From contig NZ_JAENWM010000003.1 in the NCBI RefSeq assembly GCF_016650035.1, forward strand, positions 21,899 through 85,898: DNA of 64,000 nucleotides, read 5' to 3'. Shown in pieces: positions 18,257 to 28,100 of the stretch; the first letter of the stretch is position 1; each line of letters begins with the position of its first letter. The notes beneath the pieces were generated by a model that worked only from the letters and a program-made list of their open reading frames with translations, had not been told where the DNA came from and searched no databases. Made by a program: the position numbers and the translations under genes. This DNA comes from Clostridium sp. GTDB lineage: Bacteria > Bacillota > Clostridia > Clostridiales > Clostridiaceae.

Positions 18257-19482
18257 ATGGCAAATTTAAATGTCGCAGGTTTCATCATAGATGTACCTAA
18301 GTGTTTAATTACAACTGCTAAAGGCGATTACCATATGGTGACTGGTTCTAGCGCAGAAGTTTCATTTGGAGGTAACTAACAGTTACAAATAAATTATAAC
18401 TATTTATAATTTAGAAAATTGTTGACAGCCTCCCATGTTCGTAAAGAGCATGGAGTGGTGGTTTCATATAAACCATCCAAAATTCCTTGAATTGCTGGAA
18501 ACTCGTAAAGACACATTGACTACAACGTAGGTATGAAATAAGACCAAGCGTGAATGTTATGAAAATATAAAAAACTAATGTGTATAGCATATGGTTAAAT
18601 CCTAAGTGCTTTTATAATCGACAATCAGCATCTAAGACTCGAATAGAGTAAAGTTCAACGACTATTCCGTAATGGAAGTACACTCAAGTGAGTGGAAGTG
18701 GGGAAATCCTAATCTTTAAAGAGAAGGATATGATATAGTCTACACTTATATGAAAATATAAGAAGTTCATAGGTTTAAACCTTGAGAACTAGTTAGGATT
18801 AACGAACCTAATTGAATAAAATGGAGATAGTTTAACTATAGACGGAGGGTGGAGTTTCTTTTCACTTGCCGAGATTGACAAAAAAAAGACACTCGACATA
18901 AAAATATCAGATACTCAATATGATATTAATGCACAGGCTCTTTCAAGTGGTGGTACATTATCCACAGGAGCAACTACTTTTAAATATTTCGGAGATCCTT
19001 ACATTATAGACGTTGCAGGAGAAATAACTATACCTTATGTATGTGAAGTAGGAAGTATCAGAATTAATGGTTATGTTGAGACAACAGTTGCTCCAGCAGC
19101 CACAGGAGAATTTATGCCTACCATTGCTGCTTCTGAGACAACAGTTGCGTTTGCAGTTGCAGATGCTGGTAAAACAGTTTATCCTGCATACTCAGTAGCA
19201 GTAGTTAGTGCTCCAATTCTTTCAGTAAAAACCACTGATTTTCCTGGTGCTGGTGCTGTAACTATGACATTCCCAATTTATTCTGGGGCCGACTCTACAG
19301 ATTCAATAGTAGAAGGTTACGGACAGATTGAAATTTTTAAGGCAAAAATATTACAAACATCAAAATTGGGTGGAAGTTATAAGTCATTAACAAACAATGA
19401 TATTTCCCTCAAAGGACTAGATCCTCGTAGACCAGATGGAAAAATGTGGGAATTTAAATATCTAGATGCTGTAGCACTTTAA
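18257..19482 (+). CDS. major tail-like protein, interrupted by a group I intron
   Basis: Exon 1 MANLNVAGFIIDVPKCLITTAKGDYHMVTGSSAEVSFGG..., exon 2 ...DSLTIDGGWSFFSLAEIDKKKTLDIKISD...; ORF track recovers only the 3' part (19114-19482). Confidence 0.7.
18374..18823 (+). mobile_element. group I intron without ORF (boundaries +/- 3 nt)
   Basis: 'AATTGCTGGAAACTCGTAAAG', 'GTTCAACGACTATTCC...GATATAGTCT' (P7), 3' end 'GATTAACGAACCTAATTGAATAAAATG' closely matching the remembered T4 td intron 3' end; P1 GGAGGU/GCCUCC. Confidence 0.85.
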
Positions 19483-19495
19483 TTTAAAATATTTA

Positions 19496-19524
19496 TTGAC
19501 AATTAAACAATAACATTATATAAT
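19496..19524 (+). promoter_or_regulatory. consensus sigma-70/A promoter
   Basis: TTGACA - 17 nt - TATAAT. Confidence 0.8.
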
Positions 19525-19643
19525 ATAACTATAGAGGAATAGATAAGAATTAATTACTTTTATTAATAAGTAGAACCTTCCGAGTTCTACTTTCCTCTAT
19601 TTACATATTTAATCGGAAAATAAATTCTACGGAGGAATAATAA

Positions 19644-21131
19644 ATGAGTTTAATAAGTAAAACTGTAATGGTTAAATGGAATGGAGCTAATAAGAAATAT
19701 TATATATCTAAAGGTTATATATGTAATGACTGGAACGAAGAGTTTGAGGTAAAAGTAGAAGATTTATCTAAAGGTAGTAATTCTTACATTAATGTAAAAT
19801 GTGATGGAATAAATTGTAAAACACCACTTAAACCTATAAAGTGGATGGATTATAATAAAAATGTAAAATTGGATGGTAAATATTATTGTCAAAAATGTGC
19901 CATGAGATTATATGGTGGAAAAAGTGTTAGATTAGCTCATTTTACAACAGATAAGTCATTCTATAATTGGTGTATTAAAAATAATCAGCAAGTCTTACTT
20001 GAGAGATGGGATGTTGATAAAAATGAATATAGTCCAAAAGAAGTAAATTGCACTTCTAATGGTTTAAATAGAAAGGGGTACTATTTTAAATGTCTAGAAC
20101 ACCCAGAACATATAAGTGAATTAAAAGATATTTCTAGTTTAGTAGGCAAAAAACAAAATAGTATTGACTGCAATCAGTGTAATAAAGTTGGTGTAACAAA
20201 TCCTGAACTAACAAAATATTTCGTAGATATAGAAGACACTAAAAAATATTCATTTAGTTCAAAGAAAAAAGTTAAAATGATATGTCAAAATTGTGGTCAT
20301 ATCAAAACTATAGCTATTGGAAGTTTATTTTATCAAGGATTTGGATGCCCAAAATGTTCAGATGGTGTAAGTTATAATGAAAAGATAATGTTTAATGTAT
20401 TAGAACAATTGGACATAGAATTTAAAGTAGAATTAAGTAAAACTATATTTAGTTGGTGTGATTCTTATAGATATGATTTTTATATTTGTTCTATAAATAG
20501 TATTTTGGAAGTAAATGGGCTTCAGCATTATGAGCAAACTAACCGTAAAGGTGCTAGAACATTATTAGAAGAACAAAATGATAGATTTAAAGAAGAATTG
20601 GCAAATAAAAATGGGATCGACAATTACATAATAATTGATTGTAGATATAGTCAATTGGAATTTATAAAGAATAACATATTAAAAAGTAGATTAAGTAATT
20701 TATTTGATTTATCTAATATAGACTGGATACAATGTCATGAATTTGCGTGTAAAAGTTTAGTAAAAATAGCTTGTAATATATGGTGTGATGGTATTAAAAA
20801 TCCAGTAGAAATTGGAAGAATATTAAAAATAAGTGAAACTACTGCAAGAACATATTTAAAGCAAGGTAATAAGCTAGAATGGTGTAAATATGATGTCACA
20901 GAACAAGGAACAAGAAAAGTTATTTGCATAACAACAGGAGTAAAATTTAACAATGTAGTAGAAGGAACAAAAATGTATCATGCAGGTGATTCTCAAATAA
21001 TTAAATGTTGTAAGGGAACAGCTAAATCAGCAGGGAGACATCCCTTAACAAATGTTAAACTGGTATGGATGTATTATGAAGACTATCTTAAACAATTAAA
21101 TAATGACACAGTAATTAAAGAAGCTATTTAA
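19644..21131 (+). CDS. homing endonuclease, same family as 33666 and 51377
   Basis: Shared N-terminus 'LISKTVMVKWNGANKKYYISKGYICNDWNEEFEVKVEDL'; 'ILEVNGLQHYEQT'. Confidence 0.68.
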   Translation: MSLISKTVMVKWNGANKKYYISKGYICNDWNEEFEVKVEDLSKGSNSYINVKCDGINCKTPLKPIKWMDYNKNVKLDGKYYCQKCAMRLYGGKSVRLAHFTTDKSFYNWCIKNNQQVLLERWDVDKNEYSPKEVNCTSNGLNRKGYYFKCLEHPEHISELKDISSLVGKKQNSIDCNQCNKVGVTNPELTKYFVDIEDTKKYSFSSKKKVKMICQNCGHIKTIAIGSLFYQGFGCPKCSDGVSYNEKIMFNVLEQLDIEFKVELSKTIFSWCDSYRYDFYICSINSILEVNGLQHYEQTNRKGARTLLEEQNDRFKEELANKNGIDNYIIIDCRYSQLEFIKNNILKSRLSNLFDLSNIDWIQCHEFACKSLVKIACNIWCDGIKNPVEIGRILKISETTARTYLKQGNKLEWCKYDVTEQGTRKVICITTGVKFNNVVEGTKMYHAGDSQIIKCCKGTAKSAGRHPLTNVKLVWMYYEDYLKQLNNDTVIKEAI

Positions 21132-21184
21132 TTGTAGTTTCTTTTTATTTTAACCATCAATAAATTATAAAGGAGAAAAGGAAT

Positions 21185-21367
21185 ATGGAAATTGATATCA
21201 ATAAACCTTTTGGAGAGGTAATAGCACAAATAGCAAGACAATGGAATTTAGAGAGTTTAGATGGTAAAGATATGCAAGTAAAAGTTTGTTCTCATTTAAC
21301 CTCTAAAAATTTAGAAGAATTTGTTGCTTTAATAAATAATAAAGGAGATAAGGAAAATGGCAAGTAA
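21185..21367 (+). CDS. small tail-region protein
   Basis: ORF with RBS. Confidence 0.45.
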   Translation: MEIDINKPFGEVIAQIARQWNLESLDGKDMQVKVCSHLTSKNLEEFVALINNKGDKENGK

Positions 21368-21695
21368 ATTAACACCTGAACAAATACAGTTATCTAATGA
21401 AAGAATCTACTCAATAAACGCTGTCAAAGTAAAATACATGATATTAGGGTTTTATAACAATTATATGAACATTAAAACTTTGGGCTTTGTTAAATTAATG
21501 GGATTTTCAGATGGATTAGAAATAGTTACAAACTTTTTAACTGCAACATTTGATTCCGAAGAAGTGGGAAGAGAAGTTCTAGAAGAATTACGTGCAAAGG
21601 ACATGAGTAGAATTCTAGAAATTACTAAGAAAATTAATGAATTAGTTGATGAGCCAGAAGTAAAAAACGAGACACCTCCACCGATCCAGGAATAA
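21357..21695 (+). CDS. tail assembly chaperone (G-like)
   Basis: Position between major tail protein and tape measure; contains slippery site. Confidence 0.65.
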   Translation: MASKLTPEQIQLSNERIYSINAVKVKYMILGFYNNYMNIKTLGFVKLMGFSDGLEIVTNFLTATFDSEEVGREVLEELRAKDMSRILEITKKINELVDEPEVKNETPPPIQE

Positions 21696-21997
21696 CTCTA
21701 AGGAGGGGAGTAATTTTAGTAGGACTTCATTATGGTAAATCGCCATCTGAGGTTAGAGAATTTACCTATATAGATTATCAAGATTGTATGAAAGAGATTG
21801 GAATTAATATTGCTTTTGAATCATATAAGGGTATAATTGGAAATTCATATGCAACTGATGCTAGTAAAATATTAGGAGAAATTAATCCTTTAAATCATAA
21901 AGAAGTAGATTCTAATGGAAGAACTAAATCTAATTTACCTCGTGTGACAAAAGATATGATGTTGGCGTTGCAAGAGGGAAATAAAAAGAAGAAATAA
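21357..21997 (+). CDS. tail assembly chaperone -1 frameshift product (GT-like)
   Basis: A AAA AAC at 21662-21668 in zero frame; -1 frame open from 21668 through 21997. Confidence 0.75.
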
Positions 21998-22006
21998 CCC
22001 ACTAAA

Positions 22007-22049
22007 GGAAGCAACATGACTTAAACCTCATAGTTACTTCCTATTTTTT
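22007..22049 (+). terminator. rho-independent terminator
   Basis: GGAAGCAAC...GTTACTTCC TATTTTTT. Confidence 0.7.
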
Positions 22050-22247
22050 AACCACATCATATAAAATTGGTGTTTTAAAATGTTATTAGATAGTTTAACT
22101 TATGGTATATTTTATTAATTTATAGTTGACTATATTGTATTATAGGTGTAAAGTAATAAATATATAATAATTAAAAAGTTTAGTGTATTTTATCCTTCTA
22201 TTGGACATACTATAGTAATATATGTATTTAATTTGGAGGATGATATC

Positions 22248-22418
22248 ATGAGTAAAGATAAAAATAAGACTAATGGGGAGACGAGTAATATGGAAATGAG
22301 AAAAGATAACACTACAACACAAAATACTTACAAGAAAGCAAATAGGTCAGTTATTGCTGCATCTATAAAAAAATGTACAAAACAGTATAAAAAAGCTTTA
22401 AGGAATTTGGCTAAATAA
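22248..22418 (+). CDS. small basic protein
   Basis: GGAGG RBS; MSKDKNKTNGETS... Confidence 0.4.
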   Translation: MSKDKNKTNGETSNMEMRKDNTTTQNTYKKANRSVIAASIKKCTKQYKKALRNLAK

Positions 22419-22450
22419 AGTAATAATTAACGTATAAAGGAGGAGTATTT

Positions 22451-22645
22451 ATGGAATCTTTAATATTTAAACCTTCTGATAAAAAACTTATCGAAGCTGG
22501 AAATAGACGAAATAGTAGACTTGCGAAATTAAAAAATAGTTATTATACTCAACAACAAGTAAATGAAAGAAATAATGTCGAACTGGAAGTTTTTCAATAT
22601 ATGACGTTATTACAAGATAGAGTAAAAGAATGTATTTGTTTATGA
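22451..22645 (+). CDS. possible antitoxin partner
   Basis: Small ORF with ATGA overlap to the PemK-like ORF. Confidence 0.4.
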   Translation: MESLIFKPSDKKLIEAGNRRNSRLAKLKNSYYTQQQVNERNNVELEVFQYMTLLQDRVKECICL

Positions 22646-23088
22646 GTAATAAATATTATAAAAGTATTGAAGATATAAAGGATAATCGCACATTTATTTT
22701 CGGACAAATCTGGCAAGTAAAAGATGAGTTAATATCAATTCCCAATGCGGATAGATTAAATAATAGGAATTTACATTTTTCTAGGTGTATTATAATTGTT
22801 CAAAATAATCTTAATAATTTTAATCCTGAAAGTGTGATTATTTCAGTGGCTCCAATTTCATCAAGAACAGATTGCGAAAGAGAAAACGATGTGATTCTAT
22901 TAAAGGATAAAGACGAAGTAAAAGAAGACAGTATTATAATGTTAGATTATATTCAGCCTTTATTAAAAATAGATTTGTACAGATGTGTTGGCGAGATTTC
23001 AGAAGAAAGTAAATATGATGTATATTTTAATATATCCAATATGTTTGGTTATGCTTCTAAGGAAGTTGCAGCTACTGAAGAAGAATAA
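22642..23088 (+). CDS. PemK/MazF-like protein
   Basis: 'FGQIWQV...SRCIIIVQNNLNNFNPESVIISVAPISS...LDYIQPLLKIDLYRCVGEIS'. Confidence 0.55.
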   Translation: MSNKYYKSIEDIKDNRTFIFGQIWQVKDELISIPNADRLNNRNLHFSRCIIIVQNNLNNFNPESVIISVAPISSRTDCERENDVILLKDKDEVKEDSIIMLDYIQPLLKIDLYRCVGEISEESKYDVYFNISNMFGYASKEVAATEEE

Positions 23089-23105
23089 AAGTCCAAGCTT
23101 TAGCT

Positions 23106-23122
23106 TCTGATTAATTTCAGGG
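23106..23122 (+). repeat. 17-bp direct repeat, copy 1
   Basis: TCTGATTAATTTCAGGG; identical copy at 23925-23941. Confidence 0.75.
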
Positions 23123-23196
23123 AGTAACGGAAATAAAGAATATTACTCAATTTTAAGTTAAGCCAAATTAGATTAAAGATAAATAAAGATAGCCTA

Positions 23197-23225
23197 TTGA
23201 CATGTTCTAAATAATGGACTATACT
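23197..23225 (+). promoter_or_regulatory. sigma-70/A promoter
   Basis: TTGACA - 17 nt - TATACT. Confidence 0.75.
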
Positions 23226-23247
23226 TTTATTTAATAAAACAATTAAA

Positions 23248-23334
23248 TTTAATACATGGTGATTCACTACCATTCAAAAATGTGAGGTTTAATGCAGGGT
23301 GATTCGCTACCTATAAAAATGCGAGGTTTAATGC
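23248..23334 (+). repeat. tandem repeat of about 40 nt, 2 copies plus partial
   Basis: TTTAATACATGGTGATTCACTACC...GTGAGG / TTTAATGCAGGGTGATTCGCTACC...GCGAGG / TTTAATGC. Confidence 0.8.
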
Positions 23335-23366
23335 AAAAGGGTTAGATTAATTTCTAGCTCTTTTTT
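23335..23366 (+). terminator. rho-independent terminator/attenuator
   Basis: AAAAGGGTTAGA-TTAATT-TCTAGCTCTTTTTT. Confidence 0.65.
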
Positions 23367-23382
23367 ACTACAAAGGGGAAAT

Positions 23383-23907
23383 ATGTGCAATTTAAAGTTT
23401 TATGAAATAGATATAGATTATGTAAAATACTTAAAAATTTTTGATAGGCAAGTACCTGACTTAGAATATCAATCAAACAATAAGTTCTCATGTGGAATAG
23501 TTTATACTATTAATGAATTTGATTATTTTGCTCCTGTTTCATCTTTTAAAGTAAAGCAAAAGACAAACTTTGTAATCAAAGACAATAACGAAGCTATTAG
23601 TTCTATTAGATTTTGTTTTATGTTTCCAGTACCAAAAGATAAATACAAATTATGTGACTTTAATAGTAAAAAACAAACTTATAAAGATTTAGTTAATGCT
23701 GAATATGAATATTGTAAATCAAATGTTACTGAAATACAAACATTGGCAGAAAAAGTATATAAAATTGGTTCAAATAGAAATCATCCTTTGGCATATACCT
23801 GTTGTGATTTTAAACTATTAGAGCGAACAATGCAAGATTATATTCAATTACAAGAAATTAAAAAACTAGATGAAGTTGCGGTGACGGTAGAACGAGAAGA
23901 TAACTAA
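23383..23907 (+). CDS. hypothetical protein
   Basis: ORF with AAAGGGG RBS; 'FMFPVPKD'. Confidence 0.55.
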   Translation: MCNLKFYEIDIDYVKYLKIFDRQVPDLEYQSNNKFSCGIVYTINEFDYFAPVSSFKVKQKTNFVIKDNNEAISSIRFCFMFPVPKDKYKLCDFNSKKQTYKDLVNAEYEYCKSNVTEIQTLAEKVYKIGSNRNHPLAYTCCDFKLLERTMQDYIQLQEIKKLDEVAVTVEREDN

Positions 23908-23921
23908 ATAAAAATGTACAA

Positions 23922-23948
23922 GCCTCTGATTAATTTCAGGGGTTTTTA
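23922..23948 (+). terminator. rho-independent terminator
   Basis: CCTCTGA-TTAAT-TTCAGGGG TTTTT. Confidence 0.65.
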
Positions 23949-24053
23949 TTATGTAGAAAATTAAACTGTTATTTTTCTTATGTATTGTATAATATAACCA
24001 TCATAGTGTATAATAAAACTATTAAGTAATAATTAAATGGAGGATTACAATAT

Positions 24054-24467
24054 ATGCGAAAACTAATAATAATATTTAGTATCATGTTATTGTGTGTAGG
24101 ATTATTTGGATGTGCTGAGAGTGGGGATTTGAAAATACCGAGTAACTTAGAATTAAAGGATGAATATAAAAATTCAGTTAGTACAATATATACAGATAAT
24201 TTTATAGAATATACAAAACACGCAATAAATATGTATGAGAATATTAATACAATTAATAAAGATGACCTAAAAAAAGACAACTCTTTGTTTGATACTTTAT
24301 TTGATAGTAAAGAAGGTTCTAAAATATCAGAATCAGAAATGTTTTTAGGAACAAAGGTGGCAAGTCTTAGTTTTGATATAGCTATGTATACAATAGGATC
24401 TGATTCAGAAGAAGATAAAATGAAAATAAATGAAGAAATGAAAGCAGTTTTAGATTTATATAAATAA
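24054..24467 (+). CDS. lipoprotein 1
   Basis: Lipobox 'MRKLIIIFSIMLLCVGLFGC'. Confidence 0.75.
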   Translation: MRKLIIIFSIMLLCVGLFGCAESGDLKIPSNLELKDEYKNSVSTIYTDNFIEYTKHAINMYENINTINKDDLKKDNSLFDTLFDSKEGSKISESEMFLGTKVASLSFDIAMYTIGSDSEEDKMKINEEMKAVLDLYK

Positions 24468-24527
24468 AATTATGCAAGTATGAATTATTATAAATGGTTA
24501 AATAATAATTTATTGGAGGTACAATAC

Positions 24528-24956
24528 ATGGGAAAGAAAATAATAATCATATTTAGTATTATGATGTTGTCAATTATGATGTTTGGATGTGCTACTGATA
24601 GTTTAAAAATACCTAATAAATTAGAATTGAAAGATGAATATAGGGATAGTGTTAGTACAGTATATGCAGATAATTTTAATAATTGTACATCCCATGCAAT
24701 TTATATGTACAAGAATATTGAAAATTTAAGTATGGATAATTCAAGTCTTGATGATTTAAGAAAATCTAATTCCTTGTATAAAACTCTATTTAATAGCAAA
24801 GATGGTTCAGATTTATCAGATACAGAAAAAATTTTAACTGGTAAGATTCTTGATATTACAGGAGATATGATTGTAATTAGTGGTGATGAATTAAAGGAAA
24901 AGTATAAAACAGAACTAATAGAGCATATGAAATTACTTTTAGATTTATATAAATAA
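24528..24956 (+). CDS. lipoprotein 2, paralog of lipoprotein 1
   Basis: 'MGKKIIIIFSIMMLSIMMFGC'; shared 'LKIPNKLELKDEYRDSVSTVYADNF'. Confidence 0.75.
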   Translation: MGKKIIIIFSIMMLSIMMFGCATDSLKIPNKLELKDEYRDSVSTVYADNFNNCTSHAIYMYKNIENLSMDNSSLDDLRKSNSLYKTLFNSKDGSDLSDTEKILTGKILDITGDMIVISGDELKEKYKTELIEHMKLLLDLYK

Positions 24957-24964
24957 AATATTCG

Positions 24965-24997
24965 ATAGAGTTGATTTTAATAATTAGCTCTATTTTT
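24965..24997 (+). terminator. rho-independent terminator
   Basis: ATAGAGTT...AGCTCTAT TTTT. Confidence 0.6.
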
Positions 24998-25063
24998 GTG
25001 CGTAAAATAAATATGATAATATTATGTTATTCTTGACAATTAAAGGATGACATTGCAATCTAA

Positions 25064-25092
25064 GAGTAGAAATTTATCTACTCTTTTTATTT
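25064..25092 (+). terminator. terminator-like hairpin before tape measure gene
   Basis: GAGTAGA-AATTTA-TCTACTC TTTTTATTTT. Confidence 0.65.
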
Positions 25093-25117
25093 TAAAATTG
25101 AAAGGAGTAGATAATAT

Positions 25118-28100
25118 ATGGCAATAAACGGAAATAAATTATTAGGTAGATTAGAAATCGGTTTGGATCTGCTCAAATCTAACGCAACTGAGGCCAACAA
25201 AATACTAGCATCTATAAGTGTAAAGAAAATGAATCTTAACATCATGGATGAACAAACTAAAACGAAAAATTTAGAAGCTATAAAATTAATTAGAAAACAA
25301 ATAGAAAGTGTAACAAACGTTGGAATCGACACATCGAAAATAAAAGCAAGTATGGATAAGTTAATAACTTCATTTAATGCTGTTAAACTTAATGGTAATA
25401 CGGTAAGTGAAACATTTAAAACTAATTCAACACAAGCACAACAATGGGCTAGTGAAAATGTAAAAGCAGCTACTAAAGTAACGGATGCTTATAATAAAGC
25501 ACAACAAAAGTTAAAAGAAACTATGAAAACAACTACTAATAAAACTACAGGGCAACAAGTGACTACTGCTTCTACAAAAATAGTTACAAGCGAATCTAGT
25601 GCAGAATTAAATAAAATAACTTTAGCATATCAGAGGTTAAATCTCGAAAATAAGACAACTGTACAATCGCTTTTAGGTATGGCTACTCAGGTAAAAAAAA
25701 CTACTGAGAGATATGGATTATTAGGGACATCTTTAATATCTGCGAATGCTCAACAATTAAGATATCGTACTGAAGCTGAAAGGCTAACTCAAACTCAAGC
25801 TAGACAAACAGCTACTATTAATGCAGAAGCACAAGCTAGAGTTGTAGCAAACAATAAAATTATAGCATCTAATCAAAAAAGACAGTTGGCTACATTAGCA
25901 ATGTACACAAAAGAAACTTCTGCTCTTTCTAAATATGATAAGATGAGCCGTACATTAGCATCAGCAAGTGGTGAGGCTGGATTAGCTATGTCATCCTCTA
26001 GTAGTGGTACAACAATGTCGGATAGATTTAAGGTAAGTGGAGTATATGCATTAGCAGCACAGTCAATCTTTATGTTAAGAGCATCTATACGTAATTTAAT
26101 TGAAACTAACAGAGATTATGAGGCTTCGATGGTGGATTTGGGAAGAGTAATTGGTGACGTTTCTAAGAAGGAATTAGAACTCTTTGGACAAGATTCAATA
26201 GATAATGCAAAAAAATATGGTTTAGCATTAAATGAAATCCAAGATTCATATACTGCATTAGCTAAAGCAGGTGTAGATAAAGGTAATTTATCATCAATGG
26301 TAAATACTATTGCTTTAGGATTAAATACTTCCAATATAACATCCGGTCAACAAATGGCCGAACTACTAACTACCAGTATGAAACAAATGAACATAGAATT
26401 TTCAGAAAGTGAAAGGCTCTTAGACAGTTGGAATTATTTAGCAGATAAAACAGTTGCAGACACATCGGATTTTGCAGAAGCAATTTCGAAAGCTGGCGCT
26501 ACCAGCGCTAGTATGAATATATCTATCTCAGAATTAAATGGGATGGTAGCAGTTTTAAGTAATACTACGGGAGCCACAGGAACTGAAATAGGTTCAGCAT
26601 TGAAGGCGATGGAGTCTCGTTTGCTTAGACCTCAGACATTAAACACGCTCAAGGAATACGGAATAGAAGTGATGGCTGATGAAAATCATTTCAAGAGTTT
26701 TGGAGAAATAATTCAACAAGTTTCAACAACATTAGATAAATTTGGAGAAAATACTGTAGAAAGTACCGATATACTTGAAAATTTAGGTGGAATTATGAGA
26801 AAAAACTGGATAAATTTGTTGTCCAGGGATTATGATCAGGTTGGCATTATGGCACAACAGAGTGCTGTAGAATCAATAGGTTACTCAGCTAAGAAATCAG
26901 AAGCTTCAATGGATACGTTAGATAAAAAAGTACAAGTTTTTAATGCAACAGTAAAAGAAATGTATGTTGGATTAGGTACAGGTGGATTACTCCCTCAATT
27001 AAAAGGCATAACTGAAATTGGAACTGGGATTGTAACATTAGCTGGTAAAGTTTCATCATTCTTATTTATATTGCTAGAAACTACAATAGCGGTTAAGACA
27101 TTATCATTTGGACTTAAAATGGTTACAGGTAGTAATTTAACACAATCTTTAGATAGAATGAATATGTCATTTAGTGCATTTGGCAAAAGTTTTCAAACTC
27201 AAACAATGGCAACTAGAGCATATAATACTGCGTCAAAATCACTTCAAGCACAAATAATATCTGGTAATATAACCGCTCAAGAATCTGGTGCTATATTAGG
27301 TGTAGTAGGTACAAAATTAGGAGTAGCTACTACTGGAATAGTAACAATGAGTGCAGCCCAAGGAGCTCTAGATACAAGGCTGTTAGCCGGTCAGACACTT
27401 CAAGCATCATTAGATACTCAACTTGCTTCAGGTACTATAACAAGAGCGCAATATAATGCAGAAACATTAATGAGAACATATACAGAAACAGAATTAGCTG
27501 CTCAACTTGCATCTCATACTATAACTGAGGAAGCATATAATTTAGCTTTATTGCAACGTGGTACATTGGAAGCAAGTTTAAATAGACAAATTGTAGCTAA
27601 AACTTTGACAGAGGCAGAAGCTAAAGTTATTTTAGATACAAAAATTTTATCAACAGAACAATATAATATATTAATGGCAGAACAAACAGCAACAATGGCT
27701 ACTTTATCTGCTACAGAAAAAGGTAAAATAGCTTCCGATCAAGCCTTGAATGCATCTCAAAAATCAGTAGCGGCATCTGCATTACTTATGAATTTAGCTA
27801 TAATGGCTGGAGTTGTTATATTAACAGTTATAGCATCAGCAGTTATGAAATATATACGTTCTCAAAAGGATTTGTCACAGAATATTGAGAGTGCAGTTAC
27901 TTCATTAAAAACTGAATCAGATGCAATTAATGACTCACTTAAAGATTACGAGGAACTTGCAAATAAGACTTCGTTAACAACTGAAGAAAAAGAAAAATTA
28001 TTAACTGCTACTCAAAATTTAATTAAGACCATTCCAGGAGCATCGGCTGTTATCAATGATGAAACTAAATCCTTCTCAGAACAGACAGAAGAGTTAAAGA

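Noticed and set aside
23248-23334. CRISPR-like mini-array
   Set aside because: Two adjacent ~40-nt imperfect repeats without spacers and without cas genes.
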